Part shown: positions 13,301 to 23,814 of the stretch, piece by piece | How positions within the stretch are numbered: position 1 is the stretch's first letter | Layout of the letters: the number at the start of each line of letters is the position of its first letter | Source: Acanthaster planci | Taxonomy: Eukaryota > Echinodermata > Asteroidea > Valvatida > Acanthasteridae | Length of the DNA stretch: 64,000 nt | NCBI RefSeq assembly: GCF_001949145.1 | Contig: NW_019091400.1 | Location: 832,256-896,255 of the forward strand | Direction: 5' to 3' | Notes under the pieces: generated by a model | Told to the model about the DNA's origin: nothing | Database searches by the model: none | What the model saw: only the letters and a program-made list of their open reading frames with translations | Program-made: the position numbers and the translations under genes

Positions 13301-16300
13301 TTTCAAAAGTAGAGTCTATTTCTATGGTATTTCCAGGAATGGGGCTGTTGCTTGGATATCTCCAGGGCTGCTTTTGGTTCTTGCTATTACAAGTGCCGTT
13401 GACCTCTTCAAAGTGAGGTCATAACCATTGTGACAGCAAAAGTACTCTTCAAATTGAGGTCACAACCAATATGACAGCAAATAAACTCTGCAAAGTGAGG
13501 TCACAACCATTATGACAGCAAAAGTACTAAAAAATTGGGTCATAACCGTTATGACAGCAAAAATACTCTACAAAGGGAGGTCACAGCCATTATGACAACA
13601 AAAATAGTCAGGCACCTTCCCATTTTAGCAAGGTCGGTAAATACAATGCAGATGAGGAATATGATTTGATAAGGCTGCCATTGGCTATCACTGTTGTCAT
13701 TGGTTTTGCAGCCATTAGGGTTTCGATTAGCAATATTTCTAAAGCTGGCATTAGTGGTCCCAATTTGAAATGTTGGTTTTCTTCAGCTTCACCGGATCTG
13801 CATGGTTTCCTGCGTGCTGTGCTTCAGTGTTGCATTCGTCTTGATCTTTGTGCACCTGGAGGGCTTTGTCGAATTATCGGTGAGTTGGATGTTTTGTTTC
13901 AGTATTTATGAAATTGTGTTGAACTGTTGATTATTATCCAAGTTGAGAATACATAAGTGAGGTGTCAGGTGGGAAAAAGCTCCATGAAGTTTAATGGGTG
14001 ACTTTTGTTACAACAAAAGAAGTTCCTCATTTTGCATTACCACAACCTTAGTTTTTCCCAGGCCAAACTTTTGTTGTAGTTATGCACAATGTCTTAAGCT
14101 GTGTGTTATGATGGGAAGTTTAAATGAACCCGTCATCTCCAGCATCTAGATATCATCAAGCACGCTTGGTAAATCAACTCAACGTTTCGTCAAAAGCGTG
14201 CCACATGTACAGGTGCTGTAGGTCGCAAGCCTGAAGGAACCTGCAGAGAGGAGACAAGAAGCTGTTACAGTTTTAGAGGTGGGAGGAAGAGCCCAGAGGC
14301 GTGTTCTTTTCATGACCCACAAAAGCTTATAGGGTCTGAAAACGTTACAGAGGTGAACGGCAAAGAGAGGACCAATTTGACTGTCCTGGGAGTGTATTGA
14401 ACAAACTTGTCAGAACAGGCAGGGGATTTATTTTCACAAGGCTTCTCTGCCGTTTCCTTGCACAGGAGACGCTGTCTGTCATCCATGCCATTTGTGGTAT
14501 TGCAGTGACTGTCTTGGGCATCATCAACCCCATCATGGCTCTCTTCCGACCCCACCCAGGAACGGCCAAGTAAGAATCTCACCCTGGTCACGGATCCGTT
14601 GGCTCCCAGCGCAAACCGTAGATGACAGTGTGTGAAATATTGTTTCATCAAAACGGTTTGGACATTTTTTGGCAATGCATCTTGGCATTAGATGGCAAAT
14701 GAGCAGTGCGTGTATGTTCATAAAGAGTGTATTTGCAAAACAATCAGTTTTCACCATACTAAATGCTTGAAATCAAGCCACCCTTTTTACAGAAGATTTT
14801 AAGTGAATAAAGTCATTCACAAAAGTCAAATGGTAAAGCTAACCAAGATGAGGAAACTTGGGGAATCCCGTCCATAAACACCAGTTTCTGTCTTGGACAT
14901 GATCATCGATGTCAGTGAACCAGTATTGACCAATCAAAATCAGAATTTTAAACTCATTCATCTGGCTTTGATCAAAAATTGTTACTTTTCAGCCTATAGC
15001 GATGAATGCCTTTTTTAAAAAGACACACCTGTAGAGGTAAGCTCTCATGAGCTTTTAAACTTTTAGTTTTCACTCTAAAACTTATGTTGTAAGTCATTCA
15101 TGTGTGACTTGAGAAAAATAATCAATTTATGTTTGACTGGTTCACTTCTAGATACAATCTTTTTGCCCAAAATGCATGGCTTGTTTGTCATCCAGTCTGA
15201 CGATGCAATGGGAACTTTGAAAAAGTTTGTGTTGACTGCTCTTCCTCCATTTGAGGTCCCCTAAAAAGTGTCCTGTTTTGACTTGATAACAGCCGACCCA
15301 TCTTCAACTGGGCACACTGGGGAGTTGGCACTGGAGCACACCTCTTGGCATGTGAGTACTGGAACCAGTAAAAAAAATTCGTCGTCTGAAATTTTTTTGG
15401 TAACAGTCTGGCTTTCTTGTCTTTGTTTTTCTCAATGGACATTTTTTTTTCCTTTCTGTCCAGAACACAGCATCCCCTAATCCATGTTCACTTGAGTCTA
15501 ACATACATGTAGATTTGCAGCAGTATCCATCAGTTTGAGTTTGTCATAACGATTTAGAAGATTTCGTACATTTAAATAGGGGATTCCCAGCATTATGAGG
15601 GTTCCTTTTTGACTTTCTTGGTATTCCCTCATGCCCAACTCTCTGCCTCACTGTTAACGAATGACACCTGACTAGGGCTGTGACAAACTGTGTGTCTGGA
15701 AGATTTGACGCCGAAACGTCGTGGCAGCTTTTGGGGCAGCGAAAGAGTGGAAAGGGTTTGTGAGGGCAGGCAGGACGAGGGTTCAGGAAGCCATGGCGTT
15801 ACTGAGCGTGTGCGCAACAAGCGTAGACCAGTTTCACTTCATGACAAGCACTGCTAATGAATCATCCCTTGAATGGTTCACATTCTGTAGTTTTTCATTG
15901 ACTCTAAAAGAGATTGGGAACTTGCATTCCTGCAAAATGAGGAAAATACCAAAAACAATGGGAATATTCTTAAAAAACGTGGCTATCAAAGGTGTGTTTT
16001 CTCTTGTTTGTTTGATGTGAGCAGTGGCAACCATCTTCATCGGCATTGGCATCAATGGCTCCAGCCTCTTAGACGGGCTTCCAAACTATGTCTTCATCGT
16101 TATGGTGGTTTTCATCGTATTCCACATTGTGATGTGGATCCTGTTTGAAATCCAGCGCTGTATGACGGAGAGTCAGGGTAGGTTACCACCTCCATGTCAC
16201 ACTGATTGTGATTGGCATGATGTATCCATTGCCGACTGCTCAGAAATCCCCGAAAAGATTGGCGACCTCCCTTAATGGTACTTTGGCTCCACGTCCAAAC

Positions 16301-19300
16301 CATAAGTTAAAAAAAATGACCCTGATAACAGTGTTTCTGAACGCTACATTTGTTGATAACTTTTCTGGCACCCCTAAAATCCCATTGGAGACCAGACTAA
16401 GGGTTGACCATCACCTATTCCTCTGTAGGACGTACCAACGATGTCGCGCTGAAGTCATCCGGTGACTCGACTAATCATTTAGCTGTTGATGTGGACTCGG
16501 ACCCACCAACCGTAAGTGCCACCTTCCTTCCACCCATCCCATGTGCCCCCAGTTTCTTTCGTTGCCCCTTCAATGAGACTTTCATTCATTCGCAGTATGG
16601 GTTCTGGGAAAGCAGGCGAACACTGGCTGTGTAGATCAGCCTTGAATTGAAAAGCAGGGCATCCAAGTTGCTACCTTTTATGCCTTTCCCTCATGTACCT
16701 TACAAAGCAGGCGTCCTAAACGGCCCATGGAATGTCCAAAGGATACCCAGAGTAGTGCTGCAGCCGAACCACTGAACCGAACCAAAAGTCATCGAACATG
16801 GCCCTTTCGAACTGAACAGAACCAAAGTGGTTGGTTTGGATGTTCGGCTTTAATGTGGCATGGCACTGATAGGACAGGGAATGCACACAAGAAAACTTGA
16901 TGAAAAAAGCAAACGCAAAGCGAACTGGTGCTCAGTTCATGTGCGTGTGCGTGATGGTTGTAAAAAGCATGTGATGAGAATTCACTTATAATCAACCGAA
17001 AACATGCAACGTATGGCATTTCCACTGCATAACAATTCTAAATTCTCTCTACATCCAATCGTGCTCATCTACATGTATATTCAGATTTAGCATTATATTT
17101 GTCAATCTCTAAAAGCCATGCCCTTACGTTCCATATGAGGCCAATGATGTCATAAATGGCCATGCAAAACAAATGGATTCTGATCATAGTTGGACTCGTG
17201 CTCGAAGGCAACTCGGAGGGCTAGGGAATGCTGATTTTGCTAGGCAGCCGCGGCCAGTGAAGTGCTCCAGCACGCAAAAAGATTTGGTTTGCGTGATTGA
17301 TCGAAGTCGTAGAGTGAATGTGTTGTAATGGAATTTTGCCAGATAAAGTTGTTCGCAACTCTCAAATAACAAAATGGCATCATCCGTTTGAAAAAGACTG
17401 ATGGAAAATCACCCCTTTGGCCTCGTGGGTGCCATCCTGGGAAGGCATACTGACATGATATCAAGGTTCTTCTTTGACTACATCGAACGCCATAATTTGG
17501 TACTAAGTTGAATTTGTTTGGGGAAAAATAACCAAAATACATTTTGCTCAAATCTTATTTGATCTTGCATCCTGTATAAAAGGAGGAAATTCCAATTTGA
17601 GCATGCTGTTTTCACATAGCCTGTAATTGTTTTGTTGAGTCAAGTGTGGGCCAAACACGTGCCGCTTTTGGTCAGCAAAACATGGTCAGAAACTGTCACA
17701 CCTCCGATGGTAACTTTCTCTGGCATATTAACTCCTAATAGGTAAACAAACTTTGGGGAAACAGTTTAGAAAAGAAAATATATTCAAATCGATGTTGCTC
17801 TTGGATTGGGATGGAAAAGAGATTCATTGCGTGTATTTAACGCATCTTTATACTCAGAAGTACTACGGCACGTTTGAAGCGAGCTCTTTAATGTCACAAT
17901 GTGCATTGTACATGTGTGTGTACAGATGTACATGTCCGTACCCGAACTGAATCAAAATTCGGCAAAAACGTTCAGAACCGTGTCTGAACCGAACCTGAAC
18001 CGAATCTTGGCACCTACATGTACTTGCAGCAGTAACCCAGACCCCAGCCTTATCCCTCTTTCCTGCTAAAAAGTCCTTGGCTGCATTGCCTGGAAANNNN
18101 NNNNNNNNNNNNNNNNNNNNNNNNNNNNNNNNNNNNNNNNNNNNNNNNNNNNNNNNNNNNNNNNNNNNNNNNNNNNNNNNNNNNNNNNNNNNNNNNNNNN
18201 NNNNNNNNNNNNNNNNNNNNNNNNNNNNNNNNNNNNNNNNNNNNNNNNNNNNNNNNNNNNNNNNNNNNNNNNNNNNNNNNNNNNNNNNNNNNNNNNNNNN
18301 NNNNNNNNNNNNNNNNNNNNNNNNNNNNNNNNNNNNNNNNNNNNNNNNNNNNNNNNNNNNNNNNNNNNNNNNNNNNNNNNNNNNNNNNNNNNNNNNNNNN
18401 NNNNNNNNNNNNNNNNNNNNNNNNNNNNNNNNNNNNNNNNNNNNNNNNNNNNNNNNNNNNNNNNNNNNNNNNNNNNNNNNNNNNNNNNNNNNNNNNNNNN
18501 NNNNNNNNNNNNNNNNNNNNNNNNNNNNNNNNNNNNNNNNNNNNNNNNNNNNNNNNNNNNNNNNNNNNNNNNNNNNNNNNNNNNNNNNNNNNNNNNNNNN
18601 NNNNNNNNNNNNNNNNNNNNNNNNNNNNNNNNNTAACAAGTTGACATCTTTCCTGAAAATGAATGTCAAGTTTCTGAATTGAATTCCAGTCAGAACCTTG
18701 TATTAAAATGGTCAAGTTTTCTCGATAAGTGTTACTTCAAACTTTCAGTTGCAGGGTCATCAAAGGTATCAAACAAAACTTTCGAAATAAAACTGTGGTT
18801 TTTTTAAGCCCCACAGAATTTTTGTGCATTGCTGAAATTCACATCATAATATCTTGACTCTCACTACAGTAAATTTCTTTCCAAGATTTTTTCCCAGGAA
18901 AGTGCAGCTTAGCTTAAGCAGTAACAAATCATTCTAAACATGGAATTGATTTATTCTTTTAATTATTTTAATTAGGTTGCAAATATTTCCTTTACACAGT
19001 GCACGAAATGCTTTCTATTTACCCGGTACTTTGAATTAGCCCCTTAATGCGAGCTCTCGGGTATCATCAACAAATCTTGTTTTAAGGGAATTTTGTTATT
19101 TAGTTCGAATAGCTTTTATTTTTCTAACCCTCCTATGCTCTGATGCATTCTTGACACAGTTGTCATATCAGTCAAAATCAGTCAAATTCCCCATATGTGT
19201 CTACATGTATGTACTGGGGGAAATCAATTGGAAGGCATTTTTGACTGTTTTTGACAGTTAAAACACTAGTTAATGGAATGTAAACAGTTTATTCAGTGGG

Positions 19301-22300
19301 ATTCTAAGTACATTTGTACAATACATCTTTTTTACATGTACTTCACAAATGTACAACCTTTTATATGCAATTTTTTTTTGCTTTTCCCCCTGCTTTTGCT
19401 TTTTGAGATGTTACAAATGAGCTCAAAGACTCAAATCCCGAAGAAAATTAAGTCACAGTGTTCAAATATTGTAACGCTGACCTTAAACTACTTCTGTGTT
19501 CCTTTTAATATTTGTATGGGTTGTACTGATGCCCATGTTGTTTGATAACACGAAAGGGTTTTATTCCCTTAGTTGGCTTGAATTTTAAAAATGCATTATT
19601 CAGAATTTGATCATCTGCATATTTGGCCTACATGTAGAAGATGGTTGAGATTAATATCTAGAATACTCGGGATTTAAATTTTCGGGCATTTGCTTTTGAG
19701 AAAACAGCCTTTTTTTTCTTTAATTGGTGATACATGTAGTTCTGTGTATAGTTCTTTGCCTGCTGACTAATTGGCAGCAGCTCCTTTGCTTCTTTAATGA
19801 GGAAGATAACGCACACCTTGGCAGCGTCTGTAATCTCTGTTGTCAGAATATCTTTCAAATAAAACTCTTCTCTTTCTATCAGGATATCCCAGTAATTTTG
19901 GAATATGTTTCTAATTTTCTGAAATGGAAAAGCAAGCTACATCACCAGCACTGTGTACGAGCCCCTGGTACATTCAGCAACGAATGCGAGGCTCTCAGTT
20001 TTGGGGTTTTTTTGTCATTCGTGTTTGTGCAAATTTTTCCCATCTACAGGATGACTTGATGGTGGAAGGTCCCTGTATATCGCAAGTAACTGAAGAGGTC
20101 GGGGATTTCAGTTAATATTCATGTATTCATTTATGCGAATGATGCCTTGCATTATGACTGGTCCTTTTAACACCCCTCTGTTTGTGTTTGGTTCATGCAT
20201 CTTCATCGCCTCGTGTTTTGACCCATGAATGCCAGTAGTTTTTTAAATGAAATGCATTTACCAGTACTTGTTAGCAAAAGTTCCATGACTCAGTTCCTTT
20301 GGTCATTGTAGGCCACAAGTTTATATTCAGTTTTGTGGTTTGCTTTTACATGTACATGTAGCATTTTGATAGGGTACAGGGTAATTTGTTTTAACATGTT
20401 TAAGGGGGTCTGGCGATAAATACTCATAGTCATGAAGATGCAACTTTGAAATTCTTTCCTCAGCCAAAATGCTCCCCAGTCTGTTACTCATCACATCCAG
20501 AACCTTTCCATATTTCAAACAATCCTTCGTTTTTCCTTTCCAATTCCCTCATCCACAAAAATCCTCCTTTTCAAATTACACACATGTATATGTACCTGGG
20601 TTTTAAAGTTCATCGACCTTCTGCAGACAGAGCTGTTTATAGTGAGAGTGGTGCCGGCCTCGGATTTTGGAAGCAAAATGGCTGTTCATTATGTGTACAG
20701 GAGAGCGTGTGGCTGTTGCTTACCGAGTGCTCTGGCCCACGCACCTGCCAGTTTATTTCCAACGATGGTGACACATCGCCACTGTCCCTATATACGGCTC
20801 TGCCCACAAAAAGAATGCAGCGCCCTCTCGAGGTAGTGCACCGAACAATTGCCTGATTAACTCCTGCACCTGTCCCTGTCCATCCATTCATTTTTTCCCC
20901 TTGGGGAAAGCTCTGGGGAACAATACAACGGAAAGAAGCCACTACGTTGATTTTGCCGTTCTTGAACATGTTGAATGCCACCTGCGAACCATGAGTTAAG
21001 CAGATCATGTGAAGTGATTCCCTGCATCTTCACGTTCCACCCGCATCATTTGTTGTCATGAAATCATCCGTTGAAAGCAACATGCAAGAACTGAATTTGT
21101 GTGTGTGCCATCTCATTCTTGTTTGGGGCACTGCCAAATTGGAAAAACGTGGGAATAAATTAGGTTTTTTACCCTGGGTAAAAAAAGTATTTGTGTAGCC
21201 AGATTCCACAAAAAGAGTCTTAGTGCCTTTTTCAGCAAGTCTGAGTTTGTCAATCCAACTGGTAAATTGAGGACTGTCGGGTTAATAAATAGGCCTATTG
21301 ATCTTCTGCATGTACCGCCCCAACAGTACACATGTAGATGGTCATTGCATAAACATATACTCATGCAGTGTCTTTAACTTTATTGTGATTTGTACTAATG
21401 TTCCCCCGCACCATCAACTCTGCTACTTTTAATAGCTTGCCGAGTTTTACGTTTTTTTTTTTAACCCTGTTGCGTCATTTCTTTTAGATGTTAACATTGC
21501 TCGGAATGTGACACAGCATTGTAGCTGTGCCTGTATTATGAGGCTGATTGTTACCTATATTCAACAGAGCAAATTCAACCCTACAGTTATGCTTCTTTCA
21601 TTGAAATGCGTATTTTTTTAAATTGCTTCGATTATGAGTTCAAAAAGTATAAGGATTGCTTCACAGCTTAGTCATTGACTAAAATCTCTAAGTGCATGAA
21701 TCAATGGACAGAATTAAAGTTATGCAATGAAACAAGGCACAATGGTGCAGTGCCCACAAACTAGCTTGGGGTACCATTTCAACATATCAGGTGCGGTTTT
21801 AAAAAAGGGCTTGCTTCATTTCGGGGATGATGAACGGCAAAGATTGCTCTTTTTTAGGCAAGTTCCCAATTTGCACCACACCCTGTCCCAAGTTTTACCC
21901 CTGAAAACATTTACGGGTTTAACTTTCATTTTATTATTGGGCGTCTGGATGGACAACACCCACAAGAATTGTATACATGCATTACTAGCCTTTCTAACCG
22001 ACTGTTAAAGGAAGCATGGCATTACATATGGGACAAATAGTGAACCTTTTCGTGGACTTGCTATTTTGCGTTGTTCCTTGTTTTGCATGGTTTTACTTTC
22101 TTCCATGATGTAGCAGCTCAGACATTTTCATCAAGTGTAAGTCCAGCCCCCAGGGACCTATCCCCTCCCCTACAGAAATGTCTTCACTAATTTTGAATAG
22201 TCTGAAACTTTAATTCGAAACAAAGAGAAAATCAGTTTCTCCAAAAAAAAAAAAGATTTCCTCTGCTTTAAGCAACATGGTCTTTTGACCAGGCTTGTAT

Positions 22301-22626
22301 TTCATTGCTTGCTTTGAATGTAGAAAAAAAGACCTTTTTTGTGCAAGGGCCTCATTACCAACTTGTACATCACTTGAAGTTTACAAGCCCGACCTCATAA
22401 AGAACCCTACCACTTGTTTTCTCTTTGCTTCACCGTCATCACTGACGTTTCTCACCCTTGGGCTCTCGTCTTTTGTCGGACTTTTGTTCAGCAAGTCTTC
22501 CTTTTTTTCCCCCTTTGACCTGTTGACTTGCAGGGCTCAACGGCCAAGACCATTCTTCTCTGTGTCTATGCGGTGGGCGTCATCGTCGCTGTCGTCTTCT
22601 TTGTCATCAGCTTTGCGATCAATTAG
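4374..22626 (+). CDS. FRRS1: Ferric-chelate reductase 1-like protein (DOMON + cytochrome b561), 12 exons
   Basis: Exons: 4374-4454, 8101-8286, 9671-9775, 10635-10794, 11316-11429, 12053-12168, 13787-13879, 14466-14569, 15293-15351, 16025-16177, 16429-16511, 22534-22626. All junctions are AG/GT, the phases close, and the protein is about 448 residues. Residues 1-26 are a signal peptide (MNIRVSFPALVLPVILL...FGQ). Residues 28-190 form a cysteine-rich DOMON domain (GWVAVGF motif). Residues 212-390 form a six-helix cytochrome b561 core with histidines near 215 (KAH), 256 (LHR), 292 (IHA), 328 and 336, candidate haem ligands. A last hydrophobic helix lies at about 420-448. Known for the family: transmembrane electron transfer reducing ferric iron or other acceptors. 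Vertebrate FRRS1 also has an N-terminal reeler domain, which is absent here, so the symbol marks the family and strict orthology is unproven. The start was chosen for its signal peptide and the good donor after residue 27. Confidence 0.9.
5957..6063. repeat. Dispersed repeat, copy 1 (copy 2 near 57289-57394)
   Basis: Shared words in the same order at both sites: GATCAGCTGATTTCCTC, TTTTTCACTTCA, GCCATTGAAA, then GATTGGAATTTCCTC. The intervening bases are diverged. Family unknown to me. Confidence 0.75.
7430..7610. mobile_element. Palindromic MITE with TTGGCCAATCACAG arms, copy 1
   Basis: The left arm 7472-7500 (TTGGCCAATCACAGTGTGCA...) pairs with the right arm 7537-7565 (...TGCGCACTGTGATTGGCCAA) around a 36-nt loop. 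The outer flank CTTGGAGGTGCACTATTATG matches copy 2. There is no coding capacity. Confidence 0.75.
7755..7850 (+). repeat. tRNA-derived SINE-like fragment
   Basis: CCAGTTAGAGCACCACAAG resembles a pol III A box and GGCTCAAATCCAAC a B box about 70 bp later. A similar B-box stretch (GGTTCAAATCCCAC) lies at about 27819-27832. No tRNA cloverleaf can be drawn, so this is a SINE remnant at best. Confidence 0.35.
8101..11429 (+). CDS. FRRS1: DOMON-domain exons of the FRRS1-like gene
   Basis: Four exons (8101-8286, 9671-9775, 10635-10794, 11316-11429) encode residues 28 to about 215. The first carries six cysteines and the GWVAVGF turn. The second reads IPADVYACTSREQV, the third GVITCTFTRKPNF and YFILLAYG, and the fourth GTIQGNIHAERWS followed by the linker ending KAH. 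This order (W.A.GF, D.Y.C, G.I.C.F.R, then G.I..H) is the usual DOMON pattern of FRRS1 proteins. The domain should sit outside the membrane after signal cleavage and feed electrons to, or bind haem or substrate next to, the b561 core. Confidence 0.88.
8462..8570. repeat. ACTAGTCCG-type dispersed repeat fragment
   Basis: It contains CAGGGTTTGCCCTTAAC, then CTCGCCAGCC and two spaced ACTAGTCCG words. It looks like a known style of short interspersed fragment, but no second copy is in the window. Confidence 0.3.
8930..9330. repeat. GGTCTCG-rich repeat region
   Basis: GGTCTCGAGACC and GGTCTCGGTCTC words cluster at 8942-9013, and GTCGAGACCGACC appears again at 9315-9327. This may be a decayed insertion; I could not define ends. 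Confidence 0.35.
11530..11685. mobile_element. Palindromic MITE with TTGGCCAATCACAG arms, copy 2
   Basis: The left arm 11559-11586 and right arm 11613-11642 are inverted (TTGGCCAATCACAGTGGGC / GTTGTGATTGGCCAA). They extend outward as GCGCCTCCAAGAG versus ACTCCTGGGGGCATGC. It is the same family as 7430-7610, here in the intron after exon 5. Confidence 0.75.
12053..16177 (+). CDS. FRRS1: Cytochrome b561 exons of the FRRS1-like gene
   Basis: Five exons (12053-12168, 13787-13879, 14466-14569, 15293-15351, 16025-16177) encode the transmembrane electron-transfer core. Marker stretches are LMVIAWLGFASVGITMARFF, LHRICMVSCVLCFSV, SVIHAICGIAVTVLGI, ALFRPHPGT, RPIFNWAHWGVGTGAHLLA and a final helix ending WILFEIQR. 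FRPHPGT and the NWAHW...AH pair are typical of animal FRRS1/CYB561-domain proteins. The introns are repeat-rich: one carries a complete hAT-like insertion (12468-13153) and a 41-bp minisatellite (13405-13607). Confidence 0.9.
12468..13153. mobile_element. Non-autonomous hAT-like transposon with 8-bp target duplication
   Basis: The left end GAGTGTTGTAGTACTC and right end ACTACAACACTG are inverted, matching the CAGTGTTGTAG style of hAT ends. It is flanked by CCATTCAG (12460-12467) and CCATTCGG (13154-13161), a 7/8 target duplication. The interior is full of GAGTACTACTTGAGTACC tandem units at the left and scattered GTACTC words elsewhere. No transposase frame. It sits in the intron before exon 7 of the FRRS1-like gene. 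Confidence 0.85.
13405..13607. repeat. 41-bp minisatellite, about five units
   Basis: Units share GAGGTCA-TAACCATTATGACAGCAAAAGT-type text. The GAGGTC words start at 13415, 13456 and 13497, then diverged units near 13537 and 13577, giving a 41-bp period. It lies 180 bp before exon 7 of the FRRS1-like gene. Confidence 0.9.
14214..14298. repeat. Dispersed repeat (CGCAAGCCTGAAG family), copy 1
   Basis: TGTAGGTCGCAAGCCTGAAG, then CTGCAGAGAG, GAGACAAG, TTTTAGAGGTGGGAGGA. The same ordered words are found at 56637-56725. Confidence 0.75.
16753..18034. mobile_element. hAT-like transposon with 8-bp target duplication
   Basis: The left end TAGTGCTGCAGCC and right end TTGCAGCAGTA form about 9/10 inverted termini. 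Flanks are ACCCAGAG (16745-16752) and ACCCAGAC (18035-18042), 7/8 identical. Subterminal CCGAACC/GAACCGAA words cluster at both ends, as hAT elements often show. Minus-strand fragments near 17240-17551 have Cys residues that could be a decayed BED finger, but this is weak. It is 1282 bp long, in the last FRRS1-like intron. Confidence 0.75.
18097..18633. other. Assembly gap (537 N)
   Basis: A run of N only. It falls in the last FRRS1-like intron just right of the hAT-like element. No exon phase is missing there, so coding loss is unlikely. Confidence 0.99.
19125..19262. mobile_element. MITE-like element, second copy of the TAACCCTCCT family
   Basis: It starts TAACCCTCCTATGCTCTGAT and keeps CAGTCAAAATCAGTCA and TTTTTGACTGTTTTTGACAG, in the same order as 3660-3806. 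The right terminal repeat is missing. Confidence 0.7.
20050..20085 (+). CDS. Possible 36-nt optional exon in the last FRRS1-like intron
   Basis: A pyrimidine-rich tract ending TACAG precedes 36 open bases and a GTAAC donor. Both ends are phase 0, as the flanking exons (ending 16511, starting 22534) require. It would insert DDLMVEGPCISQ in the cytosolic tail before the last helix. There is no homology support, so this is only a splice-compatible candidate. Confidence 0.2.
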
Positions 22627-23808
22627 ATGAAAAAATGGAAAAAACTCTCCGAAGATGGGAAATGAAACAATGAACTTGCAAAATGCGATCACACAAACAT
22701 TACGCGTACTACTTACTAGTGGAATGATGGTCCCAACTTGAAAAAGATTCTTAGCCTGTCAAAACTTGGTCGAGTTGGAGATCGCACCTACCGAAACATT
22801 TTCCTCGAAATTGAAAATCACGTCACCTGGGCCACATCATCACTGAAAGGTGTGGAGACGGATGTGGCCAGTGTGACTAGAAATTAGTTCTTTGGTAAGA
22901 ATTACATTGGGCAGTTTTGTATTTTACCATTTTGAGACTTAGCACCCCTCCCCCTTTACTTTTTGGAGAAAAGAACATATTGCATGAGTTCTGATTTGTG
23001 TATAAATTGCCATGTTCTCTTTGTATTGTATTTTTCTGTGTGGATTTTCCAATAAGATTTGCGTCAGTGTCCACAAGCTTCTTTGGTAAAAGTGCAGTGA
23101 GATATTGTGTCAGTTTTGTGGACTGATTGGTGGTGGGGTTCACCCTAGAAATGTCTTCAGCTGGATTGACCTCAGAAATTCATTTCTGTATGTAGATAAA
23201 AATGGTATTTGGTTGTACATATTCAGAATTGGTCTTCCTGCAATAGATGTAAAAAGTAACACAGTTAGTGATCTGAATGTGGGTGATTCCATAAATGAGT
23301 AGCCCCATGAACTTTGTAGTCCTTAACATATTTTTTTTACTTGTTACTACCAAAGAGTGAAATATTTGCCAGAGATTTTAGGTGAGTTGAAGCACTTGAA
23401 CCAAAACTTCTGGTAGCAAAGGGTGAAATGTCAAGCCATTTTCTGAAAGTATGGGTGTCCTAATAACAGATTTGTACGTAAGGGGGCATCAAAGCTGTCC
23501 AACATTTTATAATTGTTTCAAAAATGTGTGATTTGGGGCTCTCGTATGCATCATGTACTACCCTGTGTATGAAAATGTGTCCTACATTGTGTTAAAGTAG
23601 TAATGCTTTAGAATAGCATTACATTTGAATTTGTGAAGGTTTGTTAGCTGAATTAGATTCAGAGTTTGTAACCCAAATATTTTTCATGTGAAAACAAAAC
23701 CCACTTTATGGAATCTTCTTGCATGTGAAATTTGTGAAATGTTTCCGAGAAAAAAACAACATTTGGCTTCACTGTCCAAACGTATCACCGTTACTTTATA
23801 GCCCACTT

Positions 23809-23814
23809 AATAAA
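23809..23814 (+). promoter_or_regulatory. Candidate poly(A) signal of the FRRS1-like gene
   Basis: This is the first AATAAA downstream of the stop codon at 22624-22626, giving a 3' UTR of about 1.2 kb. A second AATAAA lies at 25894-25899. Assigned by position and motif only. Confidence 0.35.

Larger units (their letters stand above)
18634..22533 (+). other. Remainder of the last FRRS1-like intron
   Basis: A 3.9-kb AT-rich stretch with a MITE copy (19125-19262) and one splice-compatible 36-nt candidate exon (20050-20085). No other family-like coding sequence was seen. Confidence 0.5.

Noticed and set aside
15700-15725. Hammerhead-like GAAACGTCG near 15714
   Set aside because: No CUGANGA core with a matching stem II lies upstream at a suitable distance. 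GAAACGTC alone occurs in several repeats.
17863-18715. Long open frames crossing the first N run
   Set aside because: They are open only because N codons are untranslated. The flanks show no coding similarity.
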